A stretch of 64,000 bases of DNA, taken from assembly GCA_037951165.1 (NCBI GenBank), contig JBBDHG010000024.1, positions 6,539,001 to 6,603,000 of the forward strand, read 5' to 3'. Every line of letters begins with the position of its first letter. Within the stretch, counting starts at the first letter, position 1. Of this stretch, positions 23,481 through 35,735 are shown piece after piece. Source of the stretch: Lophius americanus. Lineage: Eukaryota > Chordata > Actinopteri > Lophiiformes > Lophiidae. A model generated the notes under the pieces. The model saw only the letters and a program-made list of their open reading frames with translations. It was not told where the DNA came from and searched no databases. The position numbers and the translations under genes are program-made.

Positions 23481-26400
23481 CTTTTAGTAAATGTCTAAAT
23501 CTATATTTATAAAGCCCCTTTCTAGATGCAGGTTATGAAGTGCTTCTATAAAAAACAAGAAATGATAGTACAAAATAAATGCACCACCATAACACAATCA
23601 CAAACATACAGCAAATAAATAAATCAAACTGGTTCTTGAGTCTGAGGTAACTTTGAATCGCAACCCTGAACCTGAGCCTTCATATAAAACATTGTATAAT
23701 CATTAAATTTCAGAGCGACGCTTCCAAAGTGATCAGCAGATTCTTTCTTCACTTTACCGTATTGTATTAACATACCACACCCAAAAATGTGCAGAGTCAG
23801 GGATCACTGCAGTGACTCTGGAGGGGAAAAGTAATAAATAATTGTCTAGTCATAGAGGCGGTGTGATGAAAAGACTTTGGCGGGTGGAACATGTTTCTAA
23901 TGTGTCGTAGCTGTGTGGTGGTGGTGGATTACTTAAAGGTCAGGGAAGTGTTAGTGCGGGATACAAAGGCTCAGAGTTAGTTAAAGGCTAGGGTTACGGT
24001 TAGGTCTGGGTTAGTGCCAACATGATCTCAGACTCCAAAAGGTTCAAATGGTCAACAGACCCAGCTGATCTAATGGAAACTGGAAAGTTGTACCATAGTT
24101 TGAGGGAAATGGCAGCAGACAAGCAATCACTATTGTTTTTGTGTTTGGTCCAGACAGCGCCGACAGATATTAAACAAGTCCTTGTGGATTGAGCTAAGAG
24201 GCTGGTCAGTGTTGTTGGGGGTCAGCAGCTCAGATGAGTGTGCTGAAGCTCAGAGGATCTGTTACACATGGTCATTGTCAAGCTGCGACCATGTTTATCC
24301 TCTTCTAAGTATGAACTCTTTGGCTGGGCTGTGATTTTTCAGGAACAGTAATTGACGTGTTTGTTGTGCTTTTTCAGGAATAAGAGGTTCAATACTAATT
24401 GAATGCTACTATCAGAGATAATAGTTTCAGTGTGGTGGACATTAGGGAAGTTGTCCCTTTCTAAAAATAAGAATCGAGTTGACATAATAGTACCAGATGT
24501 TCCATAAAGTCATTAGCCAGTACCGCACTGTTATAGCTTAAGACCCCCCGGTTTGAACAATGCATTCAACCCCTGAGAAGGTTCAGTTACAAATATAATT
24601 CACATTCTTTGCAAAACACCAGTCATCAGTTTAACAACAGTCATTGAGTGATATAGGGTTTACTTAAAAGGTTTACGACCATGCTTGAAGATGCCTGTTG
24701 GGCCAAATATTGGTTGGTATTCGTGTCGTAATGAAATCAAAATTTCCTGCAGAGTCTCTGCTGTGTTTGGCCAGATATCGACAATGACGCAAAATGGTTT
24801 CTTTGGGTCATATTTACAGTTCTCCCATTCTCATACACCCACACTCGTATTTACATATGTGCAACAAACCAATGTTTACATACACATATATACATAGAAA
24901 AACCAATTCATTTCATCTTTTTCTTTTATTTTTTTGACCAAAAAGGTGTATGCTTAAGCCACAGCTTATTATTCCTACCCTTTTTTACGTATCAAATTTT
25001 ATTTTATTACACTCTCCCAAACTAACAAAAGAAAAGACTGTCCAATGATTTGGAATTCAGAAAATATTTGAAATACATGCAAACGTACACAGACTTTTGT
25101 TTTGCACAAACCAAACAGCTATTATAATATATCATTAATGTATACAATAATATATCTTCAGGAACTATTTTTCTTTTACTGTCATACAATGAGCAAATCA
25201 TTTATTCAGCGTTAACTACAAAGAGAATTGGAATAAAACTGAATGAAAAGAAACTTTTGGGTAAAAAAGAATACTCAAATAAAGAACAGAACAGTGGAAA
25301 CTCCCATTTATGTACAATATTTGTACTTAATGACTTCTAATCTCTCCATATATCATACATGAAAACTGATCATCCATCGCAAAAGTCAACATTAAAACAT
25401 TTTTCAGGCTTTTGAAAGTTTTGAATATTCTTTCAAATTGCTTTTGTACTTATGCCATATTTCCTTTTCAATAACTCATAATGACATTGTGCATAATGCA
25501 CATAACTTTATGATATACAGCATGTCCAGTTTAAAGGCATTATATGACACATAGCATAAACACAAACATCAAGACAACAAGATTACTGTTTTTCCTTTAA
25601 CATTGACTTTGCTTTGAAAATTGTGAGCACGAAAAAAAAATCCAATATTTTTAATGAATCAGTGTATCGCTGTTCAGGAGTGAAATCGATTTTTTTTTAA
25701 TAGTGCAATAAATAAAGACGATCTAGTATTCTTCTAGCTGCAGCCATACAGCTGTAATTTACAATAAACGTACCTGAATCAGTGACCTGTAATTACTTTT
25801 AAAAATCCAGCTGATGTTATTGTAGCAGAGGAAACAACACCTGACCAAAGTTTTGGTGGGTGGTATTTACTTTATTCATCAGATTTAACAATATATGTCA
25901 TTATTACTTATATTCATATATTAATTATATATATTATATATGTATTAATTAATCCAAAAATACATCTTTGTATTCAAGAATATTTTTGTGAATATTCTGC
26001 CTAAGTATAAACAGTGTCTCACAATGATAAAAATGTCTGTCACTGTAAAAACCAAGATTAATATAGTGAAGGCTGCCTTCATAGAAGAACATGGTCGGTG
26101 AGACCTGTCAGTGGGCCTCAGAGTGCCCTGCCCAATACCCACTGCAGTAGATAAATCTTTATCACTAATGTACAAGACTTCCCCCACTACTAGACAAGAC
26201 TGTTTACATGACGGCGGACAAAGAGAACACCCTTATTAGTAGAGGTTAAACGGGGTAGGAGAGCTCAAGAATTGACTCTTAGTAGAGTTAACCCAATAGA
26301 GTTTTAGGTCTGTACTTTACTTGAGTATTGTTCTGACAACTATTATTGCCTGTATATGATACAAAAAAGCCTTTCAGTACTAAGGCTTTATGAATGGTTC

Positions 26401-27855
26401 ATAACTAGTTTATGGACCCAAGTGGTAAACGCTTTATAAACCATTAATAAGCTGCTACAACTCAAGAGAGAGCAGTGACCAACCAAATAGTGAGCCTTGC
26501 CATGACTGTTGAATCATGTATAACACATTTCTTATGATTACTTACTAAATTACTAATTAATAACCTAGTTATGAACCAAACTTTTCAGGGGTATTTGTGA
26601 TTATTTGTTTATTGCATCATTACATTATTTCCTGACATCAAGGCTGCTTTCCTCCTTGATGGCATCTAGAAAAGATGATGCCAAGGTGCATCCATCAGTG
26701 CGTATTTGACACTGTCAAAAAATATTTGACAGATGTGAAACAAGTGAGAATTCAAAACCAATACGGAGAACATGGTGAATGGTCGTGATAGAAACTGAAA
26801 TAGAGCTTGCAATACTTCCAACTCACAATATTTTTCATCTCATGAAGTTTATTGTGGGCGCTGCAGGAAGGATAGCAGTAAGTGTAACGTGTCGGTTCGT
26901 TGAAATGCAGTGTTCTGTACATGATGATTTCATTGACTGAGGACGGAGGTTCAGTTTGATTTTCACAAAAACAGAGGGTAGAAATGACCGAATAAGTTCA
27001 TTCTTACTTTTATCCTTCATTGTATTACAGAGTCTTTACTCTCTTGCATTTACTTGAGTCTTTATTGATATAAGAAACTGTTTTTCTACTTGAGCAAAGG
27101 ATGTGTTTACTTTTGTGTGTTGAGTTATGGTGTCAGTGTTCACCATTGTTTGCATTTGGTTTCCAAATCTACAAAGTTGTCAGAGACCGTCAACAGAAAA
27201 TGCCGGCGGTCATTGACTTATGACTAGTGTAACTTCATTAAAATAAATATCTAAGTCAGTTAAATTATAAGTATTACATTACATTAACTGTAAAATTGAT
27301 ATCTAAAAGGATTTACTTAGTTTTGATTATGTATTGATATAATACATAATTTAATATAATATAACACAATTTATTTCATTGAATTACGAGGTTTTATTCC
27401 TGTCTCCGATACGTCATAAGTGAAGGATTTAACTGCGATGAATGAATGCTATAAATCCTAGATTTGGATTCAGATCTCCTTTATTATCACATTATATGTA
27501 TTTCCATACATTAAAAACTAAATTAGGTCAATCCTGAAACACCTTGAAAGACAAAAAAAAATACAAAAACAAACAAAAACAGATACATTATACGGAGATT
27601 AGAGCCATGATAAGGGTACCTTCATACAGACCAGCCATTACATTTTAACCCCCTAATAGTATGTGGGTCATCTTATTGCAAACAGCTTTACAATGCACTG
27701 TGTGTTCACAGTGACACCTTTCTATCAGAAACATATTTGACTTTTGCAGCATTTTGTGATTAAGTGGCTCTTTTAAAATTGGACAAAATGGGCTACCCTT
27801 TACGACCCAAGGCTCCCAAAGCTGAGCACCAGAGAGCCCTGGGTTCCTGGGTTAC
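23481..27855. other. Gene-free intergenic stretch
   Basis: AT-rich sequence with (TA)n-rich tracts near 25,900-25,950 and a short telomere-like stretch (agggttacggttagg) near 23,990. A repeat with ggttcataactagtttatgg words lies near 26,390-26,450. No exon was recognised. Confidence 0.4.
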
Positions 27856-27985
27856 AATTCCCCATTTTTCCAGATTTTCTAATGTTCCTTTGCTGCATAC
27901 AATATATCCCACAATCTGGCAACGTAACTGTTGCTTTTCTGGCTACCTTCCAGTGGTTATAATGTTATGGCTTATGCTGTATACC
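27856..27985 (-). mobile_element. Tc1-type transposon terminal fragment
   Basis: cccatttttccagattttc, then tgctgcatacaatatatccc, then ttataatgttatggcttatg reproduce the antisense order of the 5' part of the Tc1 family seen at 59.6-59.8 kb. About 130 bp survive. Confidence 0.6.
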
Positions 27986-29650
27986 AGATTAAATAATGGT
28001 TAATATGCCTGTGTTTGGTATGTTTTTTCATAGCACAACCTCACCTACTTAACATAAAAACATGCCCAGGTTCAAGAGCATGCTGATCTCACACTCTAGA
28101 ATTCACTTTAAAATCCAAACACTTCAAAGCAAAACTTTAAATTGAATTTAACTGCATGTAATTCAATTTAATTTTTTACAAGCTGAACAACTTCCACTAC
28201 AGCCCTTCTTTCCCAAGTAAAACCCAATAAGAAACTCTTGACAGAGTTAAAATATGTACTCGGACCACAAAATTTCACTCTACCCTCAGTGTAATAACAC
28301 CGTCATTATCAATGGGGCTTTTACATGTGACACATTTAAGAGCATGTAAAAGTGCTCCTTAAAAGGAGCCGGGTGCTGCTTAAAAGGAGCTTAGTGTCTT
28401 CTCTTGTAAATCTTCCTAAGGGGAGGTCTCAGAGGACTAAACATGCACTTGCGAACTGGATTAGAAATGTCAGTGAGACCAGTAATTCCAAAACGACTCT
28501 GATTGGGCCGCAACTCAAAGACGGGTTAATGAAGGTATACAGTCAACAGTTCCAGGAAGGAGTCTCGACTGCAAACTGCTTAGTCATCGCTAATAATGCT
28601 ACACCAGACATGCGCACGAGTCCATGCACTCTTTGCTGATCACTGTTGGGTTTCTTTATCCATTTAATTAGAAACACAAAAGAGTTTTTCAGCTGTGTGG
28701 TTCCATTGAACCCAAGGACAACAGTAGGGCTGGTTAAGCTGGGTTATCCCGGTGCTGATAAAAACCCTGACATGAATTGTCTCTGTGGAGGAGTGCATTT
28801 TACCCTGCTGATGGGCCAGTATCAATGGTTTGTCTTCATGGAAATACATGCAGGCATATCACTCTGACCCTTATCAACACACGCAGAAGCCTGCAGCTAC
28901 TGTCACGTATGCCCCATGTTAACAGATTCCCTGCATGACAGCATTTCTAATTCACCTTTCATGGTAAAATAAAAGAGTTGTTGGCCATCAAAGTGCAAAT
29001 GGGAGCCGCAGTCATCGGTTCATGTGCAGCGCATGCGTTTTGATTTTTGTTTGGACAGAATGACTTATGGCTTCGCTTTGTCTCGATTTGTTTTTCGCTG
29101 TGTCTCACTGGATCAGCGGAAGTCTACCTAAGATGAAATATCTAATATCAATGCGGTATATGTTTTTATACAAACAATGTCAGCAGGTAGATTAAGGAGT
29201 GGGTTCTTTCTGCCACACTTTATTGACGGAGCATAACAAAAAATCTGTTTGGAGTTTTACATCCAATCTCTTATCTCAAAACAAGCTGACATACTCAATG
29301 ATCCATTTTGCTTTTAAGGATTTATTTTGGTTTGGCATCTTTTCAAGAGCAGATATATAATATTGTACACTATTCTGTGGAGCTTTTTATTATTTCACAA
29401 CTTTTATTGTTCGTGTATTTTCATCCCTTACCATAGTTCTTATAAAATGAATTTCGGCTTGTTCTGTGCTTTGAATTTGTCTCATAACTGATTAGCTGTT
29501 CAATATTTCTTCTAGAAAATTCCATGTACACATCACCCATTTGCTGGACTGGTCCTTTATCATATTTAGGATGTTCATGATTTTTTTCCCAAGTTTTTGT
29601 CAGATATGAAATTGAAAAGAATTGCTATTTATAAGAAGAACTTTGTCTTT
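27986..29650. other. Gene-free intergenic stretch
   Basis: No convincing exon. A small inverted repeat, gctccttaaaaggagc, lies near 28,355. Confidence 0.4.
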
Positions 29651-29659
29651 CTTGTCTGG

Positions 29660-29930
29660 TATTGGAGGGGCCGGCCCACCCCCACCACTGACACGTCTCT
29701 GGCTCGTGAGGGTGGGGCTGCTGTTGGGGTTTCTCATGGGCTGCTCCCAAGTGGTACCTGGTGGTACGCCTGTGCACTCTGGTGGCACTGGTCGGTCAGT
29801 TTGTCAGTGTTGACTTGGGCCATCAGTGGCTGATGAACCAGTGTTTGAGGTCCACATCACCGCTCTGTGATGGGTTCTAAGGACTCTTTAGGGTCTGGGC
29901 TGGCTGGGATGGGTGGAACACAAAGCATAC
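29660..29930. repeat. GC-rich island, probable repeat
   Basis: About 270 bp much richer in G+C than its surroundings, starting with an FseI-like ggccggcc. It has gtggcactggt and ctggtggtacgcctg words. It has no convincing frame or splice sites. It looks like an unrecognised mobile-element piece rather than a CpG-island promoter. Confidence 0.3.
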
Positions 29931-30644
29931 ACTGCTCATTGATTTTACTACCTGTTTTTTCATCCTTGATGTTTGTTTTGTCTCTATGATTCGCCCACTT
30001 TGATGAGAAATAGGTATTAGTTCCAAACACAATGAATTAGGCTAGTCTTCAAGGAGGGCTGGTGTAGGTCACACACAAACAGAAATAATAGTTATCCGTT
30101 GCAAAATCAAACCGCATGTATTTTAAGAAATGGTTTCTACCAAATCTTAGCACAAGTTAATGTGCTGACAGAATAAAAAAAACTTTAATGGGTTACACCC
30201 ATAGCAGGGGATCAATACTATTAGATGCTAGTTTATCCATTTGAGCATTTCACTTTATATGTGCTATTTTTTACTTAATAATACCCTTGCTTGTATTGGA
30301 GCACCAAACCAATTTGTTAAAGTTAGACTTTCTAGTCTCAAGCACTTTACCATTAGTATTTTCCAGATATTAAGTAGAGATGTGTGTAGCATTTGGTACG
30401 GGAACTGTTTTGACAACTATAATAACTAGGCCGACTGTTTGTAGTTTATCCTAAGAAATTTTGAAACACTGTTATGATTGTTATCATGTAATAGATCTTA
30501 TAGTTTTTTTCTCTAAGGGCTTTATTATTGCCTCAGTCATCACTTTCCCTCAGCAAAGCACTAGTACAAATCGATTTTGCCAAGATTACTGATTATAAAC
30601 ACTATGTTCCATGTCAGATAGCCTTATTTCAATATAAAGTAATT
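29931..30644. other. Gene-free intergenic stretch
   Basis: Nothing was recognised. Confidence 0.4.
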
Positions 30645-30775
30645 ATGATGCGGTAGAGAGAATTACGTCCTTCCTGTAAGAAGGTTGTGGGTTTGAACCC
30701 ACCTGCCAACTCCCTGTTCTGTGTAGACTTTTCCCCATTTTCTACAGAATAAACCCCATATGTAAATTACAGTTG
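30645..30775 (+). repeat. tRNA-derived SINE fragment
   Basis: gatgcggtagagaga (A-box region), then aagaaggttgtgggtttgaa and cccacctgcc (B-box region, ggtttgaaccc), then a tctgtgtagactttt stretch. This is the order of a common fish SINE head. The copy is diverged and its tail is missing. Confidence 0.6.
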
Positions 30776-31195
30776 CGTTAATTGTGCTTTGTGCTTATAT
30801 TTATGATTTTTACGATACAAAAGCTAATCATGGCAACTCTTCAATCAAGAAGAATCATCTTGTTTTGTCCCTTTTGATCTTAAGATGGTGAATTGGTGAA
30901 AGCTAGCTCTGACTTTATTATAGTCAATAATATGCATAGAATGAGTTGTTTGCCACAAATTTTAAGAGATTGTCTTAGTTTTCTAAAACTATTTATTTTT
31001 TTGATGATTTGGCTACATAGGAATTACTTGGTTGTAGTTTATGTCTTCTAAGGTCAAGCATATAAATCTTGCATGATTAAAGCGGGACATGTTGCCACTG
31101 CATTTGCCATAATCCGAAATTTTTGGGGCATTTAAAACGTTGTTTATATTGAAAGGCATCACTGTGTGTGATGATTAGTTTTGTTCATCCATTAC
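30776..31195. other. Gene-free intergenic stretch
   Basis: AT-rich sequence between a SINE fragment and the LINE. Nothing was recognised. Confidence 0.4.
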
Positions 31196-31199
31196 ATTA

Positions 31200-33310
31200 A
31201 GAAAGAGGGGAAAAAATATCTCTGCATCTTTCTCTGTCACACCAACCATCTTCATATCATCTCTAACCACATAAAGAAATATCCTCTTTGGTCTTCTCTT
31301 TTTCCAACCTGGCAGCTCCATCTCCAACATCTTCCACCAATATATGCACTATCCCACCTGGGCTGTCCCTCTGATGTGCTCATTTCTAATCCTGTCCATC
31401 CTTGACACTCCCAGAGAAAATCTTAACATCTTCAACTCTGCCACCTTCAGCTCTGCCTCCTGTCTTTTGGTCAGAGCCACCGTTTCTAAACCATAGAGCA
31501 GAGCTGCTTTCACTTCCATCTTGTAAACCTTTCCCTTCACTTTTGCTGCTATTCTTCTGTCAAAGAAAACTATTGACACTCTTCACCCTGCGACTGACCT
31601 CCTTTCTTTTCTCTTCAGCGCATACCTCCACCTCCCCAGGTTTTCTTCCACCTGCTCCCAGCTCTCACTACAGATCATAACGCCATCTGCAAACATCATA
31701 GACCACCGAAACTACTGCCAGACATCATCTGTCACCCTGTTCACCATAGCAAACAATAAGGGGCTCAGCGCCAATCCGTGGTGCAGTCCCAACTCTATAT
31801 TGACCGATCCGTCACTCCTGCCTCACAGCTGTCATGCTGCTCTCATAAATATCTTGTACAACAGTAGCATACTTCCTCAACTTCCTCATACAATAACACA
31901 AATCTTTCCTCATTACTCTGTCGTACGCTTTCTCTAAAACACAAAGACATAATGCTTCTCCTTTTACCTTCTCCATACTTCTCCATCAGAACTCTCAAGG
32001 CATCCTCTGTAGTTCTCCTTCTTGGCATGAAACCATACTGTTTGCCACCTCACTCTTTACATTACATAAAAACTATTTTTACTATTGTCTCCTTTCTTCA
32101 TCCTTCCTGCTATCCCACTTTTTTCTTTCACTAACATTTTCCTACTTATCCTCACTTGGACCTCTTCATTCTGTCACCAAGTGTCCTTATTTTATTTCTT
32201 CTGTCCAGATGACACAACAAGCACTTTCTTACCTGTCACCCGTATCGCATTTGCTGTTGTTACCCAGTCAACTGGTAGTTCTTCACTGCCACCCAGAGTC
32301 TATCTCAGCTACTCCCTGAGGCTCACAAGGCAGCCTTCCTTCCTCAACTTCCACCATTTGATCCTCTGCTCTAACGTCACTCTTTTCCCCTTTTGTAGCA
32401 CCAGAGACATCCTACATACTACCATTCTATGCTGTCTGGCTACATTCTCCCCTGTCACCACCTTGCAGTCTCCAATCTCATTCAGGCTGCAGCTTGTATA
32501 CAGGATGTAGTCCCCCGGCGTGCTTCTACCACCGCTCTTATGTCACACTGTGCTCCTCCGTCTACTTAAAATAAGTATTCACCACAGCCATTTCCATTAT
32601 TTTCACAAAATCTACCACCATCTGTCCGTCCACTTTCCTGTCCTTAACACCAGACTTTCCCTCCTCACCTCCTCATCTCCACTTTTCCCTCCTCCAACAT
32701 CACCATTCAAGTCTGCTCCAACTACTACTCGGTCAAGGCTGGGAATACTCTCCATTTCTTCATCCAACTTATTCCAGAAGTTCTCTTTCTCTTCGAACTC
32801 ACATTTAACTTGAGAGGCACAAGCACTGAAAACATTCATTATCACATATCACACCTCCAATTTCTATCTGTAAACTCATCCCTCTGTCTGACACTCTCTT
32901 CACCTCCAAAACAGTATTCACATACTCCTCCTTCAGACTTACCCTTGCAAAATGACACAGTATATTTACTTTCCCTCTCTCCATCATATCAGCGAGCTTT
33001 CTACCTTTTCCTGTCATGTTCCAACATTTTGAGCCTTCATTTTGCCAACAAGTTCTACTCTCCCCCCTACACTACATTTTTTCCTGTCAGTCTTCCCCCT
33101 TTCAGTCTTCTTCTTCAGCCAGTGAGGGTTATTGTTAACCATGGCCCTGACCTATCTGGTTTGGAAATCAGTTTCATGTTCCGCATATTGATTTGGCCTA
33201 GGTTTTTACGTCAGATGCCCTTCCATAGGTTTTACGGCAGATGCCCTTCCTGACGCGACCTTCCCCATTTGTCCAGGCCCGAGCAAGTTTTGACATTGGC
33301 AACAATGTCA
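31200..33310 (-). mobile_element. LINE (endonuclease plus reverse transcriptase), decayed
   Basis: A non-LTR retrotransposon, probably RTE clade, read on the minus strand. In order from its 5' end, it has a non-coding leader (about 33,310-33,180). Endonuclease pieces follow: MTGKGRKLADMMERGKV near 33,017 and LDRVVVGADLNGDVGG near 32,700. Reverse-transcriptase pieces come next: ALRVLMEKYGEG near 32,000, HHGLALSPLLFAMVNRV near 31,770, a catalytic box reading FADG near 31,690, and KGKVYKMEVKAALLYGLETV with MLRFSLGVSRMDRIRN at 31,349-31,579. The carboxy-terminal piece (MLEMELPG, KMVGV) reaches about 31,205 in another frame. Several frameshifts and the second catalytic aspartate replaced by glycine make this copy inactive. 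A 5' leader segment (about 33,189-33,250) carries a short internal duplication. Confidence 0.9.
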
Positions 33311-34320
33311 ACAATGTCGATGCTTTGGTATGATGTAGCTAGCAAATAAAACATGGGGAACCAGGACGACAGTCTTCTCAAAAATGGTCTATTATGACAA
33401 TAAATACATCGTGGAAAGTGCATAGGGAGTTGTCTTACTTTTTCGCTTTAGTTTTTTCTTCCTCATCCTGACCAATTTCCTGTGGCCCTGCTCAGTCCGG
33501 TCTGTATGTCCTTATCCGTAAACTTGTTTAAAAGGTGCATATTTCTGTCTGCATTTAAGTCTAAATGCTCAGCAGGAATGGCATTTCAATTAAAAGTTAA
33601 AAGGAGCTAGGGTGGTAACGTTATAAATAAATCACATAAGGACATCCCCATAATATCTACCACACATCAAAGTTTGATCTGGATCCACATTTTACATATC
33701 TGGGACATTCATATGACTCACTGAATGTTGTCTTATAAGAAAAACAAATCAGAGTTTTATAGATTGCAGTTGAATTGATGTTGATTCTGTCCGCTCTATG
33801 AGTTCACAAATCGTCAAAGATTACTGTGCAAGATCCTGAACAAACTACCATAGTATAATATAATATTTTAACCTCTGTTTGCAATATAGTAATAATATAA
33901 TGTCCAGCGAATCAACTATTTCACACTGATGTAGCAACATCAACTGAGAATTTAAGAACTACTAATTTATGTAAAACACAGAAAGCAGTTCTATGAAATA
34001 ATAAATTACAATAATAGTAGTTTTGCAATGCAGTATGCTAATATATTGTAATATCTTGAATCGTAACCTCTGTATAGTGGATTCTGCCAACGTACAGGCT
34101 TGAATGAAGTATGAATACTGTGCCTATATGAAGTATGAAACCTAATCGCGTGGTGGGGAGTTAGGGTTTTAATACCGCGAGTATGTGTTCATAGAGAATT
34201 TATAAAACTCCCCACCAGGCAGTTAGAGCCGGGAAAGCCTCTAGACATCTTCAAGCCAAAACAGAAGTCCAGTTGCGTTGGTTTCAACCCACTTGGATTA
34301 CCATGACCTCAATGAATGAG
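33311..34320. other. Gene-free intergenic stretch
   Basis: No exon or recognised mobile element. Confidence 0.4.
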
Positions 34321-34329
34321 AATCTACAA

Positions 34330-34450
34330 AGACTATCTTGCAATGGTTAAGAAAACGTATTATGACGTCACGTTGGGAGGTCATGGGGTTGGTGTCACCT
34401 AGATTGAATCCTCTCTAGGATATGCCAACACTTACCTCCAGGTAAAATGT
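34330..34450 (+). repeat. Dispersed repeat C, copy 1
   Basis: tcttgcaatggttaagaaaa, then gggaggtcatggggtt, then ctaggatatgccaacactta and cctccaggtaaaatgtc. The same word order is present in repeat C copy 2 (about 49,490-49,610). It carries a chance perfect tgacgtca at 34,363-34,370. Confidence 0.65.
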
Positions 34451-35600
34451 CAACATTGGATCCTTGACACAGGAGATAAAGGCTTTTTTTGTTTATTAGG
34501 GGTTCAAAAATACAAGGTGAGCTCTTTACTGAGCAAAGCAGTACAGCAGAGTACAAGCGCATGAGCACAGCAGGCGCTGAAAGCACAGAACAATATCATC
34601 ATACAGAGCTCATACTCGACGGAAACATGATGCTCACCCCAGCTTCACTGTTGCATCATATCTAAAATTTCACGAGACAAGTGCGAAGAAACAACTGCCT
34701 TGGCCATCAAGTGTACAGTAAAATATTTTCCATTTCAGAGACATTGGAGGATTAACATTTGTACGATAGAATCTCAAATGCAAGCACTGATGGCACGGGG
34801 ACAAAAAATCACCGAGGCTGATCCGTCCATATTTAGCTGTAAAGCAACACTTGATAGGTCAAACAAGCAATAAAGCTCATGATTTGTTTCTCATGGCATA
34901 TATTACATTTATTATATTACATGTTTATTCTCAGCGTGTAAACATTCAACCCTTGTGATCTACAAATGCACTAATAACAAGACGTTAGACAAAGCACAGA
35001 GAGATGGTGGAGTTATTTCAAGTGTAAATACTCACTTATTATAGTAACTATTAGCGGCTCATTACTCCAAATAATTGCATAAATATTTCAGACATATTAG
35101 TTGACAACCCACGAGGAAATGTCTACATGAACACTGTGTTTATAATGCAGTAACCTCATATTACTGTAACAAACTGTCTTTATGTGGCTTAAATCTGCAC
35201 TTTTAATGCAATCTCTATCCTCCCAGATTGCCCACGGCTATATTAATGCACACTTTGTTTAAGCTGGATGAGTTTTTGCAGCATGGACGATGATTTAAAT
35301 ATTGGGAAAACTCTTGTTATTGTTATTGTTATTGTTTGATATTTTATGCAAAGCTAGTCTAGCATTTCACAGGGATTTAATTTGTGAGAAATTGCTCCAG
35401 AACCTGTGATAGAAAAGTCATTTACTTCGCTGATCTTCTCAGTTGTGGCGGGTGGCGGCATCCTGTGACTCTGAAGGGGCCTGAATGTTGATGTATTATG
35501 AGTACAGTGAGAAAGATATTTTTGTATATGTCTTCCAAACTGTGTTGGATTCATCTTCTTCTTCATTTTTCCGCTCTCTCTTTTGGCTCGCACGGCCGAT
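34451..35600. other. Gene-free intergenic stretch
   Basis: Nothing beyond a short ttattgttattgttattg run near 35,315. Confidence 0.4.
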
Positions 35601-35604
35601 CATC

Positions 35605-35735
35605 TCCTTCCGCTAATTGATTTGGCATAGGTTTTGCGTCGTATGCCCTTCCTGAAACAACCCTCCCCATTCATCCGAACTCGGAACCGGCCCCAGAAGT
35701 ACACTGGCTTATGAACCCGATGTGGCAGGTTTATG
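35605..35735 (-). repeat. SINE or LINE-leader fragment (antisense)
   Basis: gatttggcataggttttgcg, tcgtatgcccttcctgaaac and aaccctccccattcatccga closely match the LINE leader at 33,180-33,290, and the reverse complement matches the SINE body at 51.14-51.22 kb. It could be a truncated SINE or a LINE 5' fragment. Confidence 0.65.

Noticed and set aside
23985..24015. Interstitial telomere repeat
   Set aside because: Only two or three imperfect ggttag words; too short and irregular.
34363..34370. Perfect cAMP-response element tgacgtca
   Set aside because: It lies inside dispersed repeat C, far from any promoter, and copy 2 lacks it, so it is probably a chance match.
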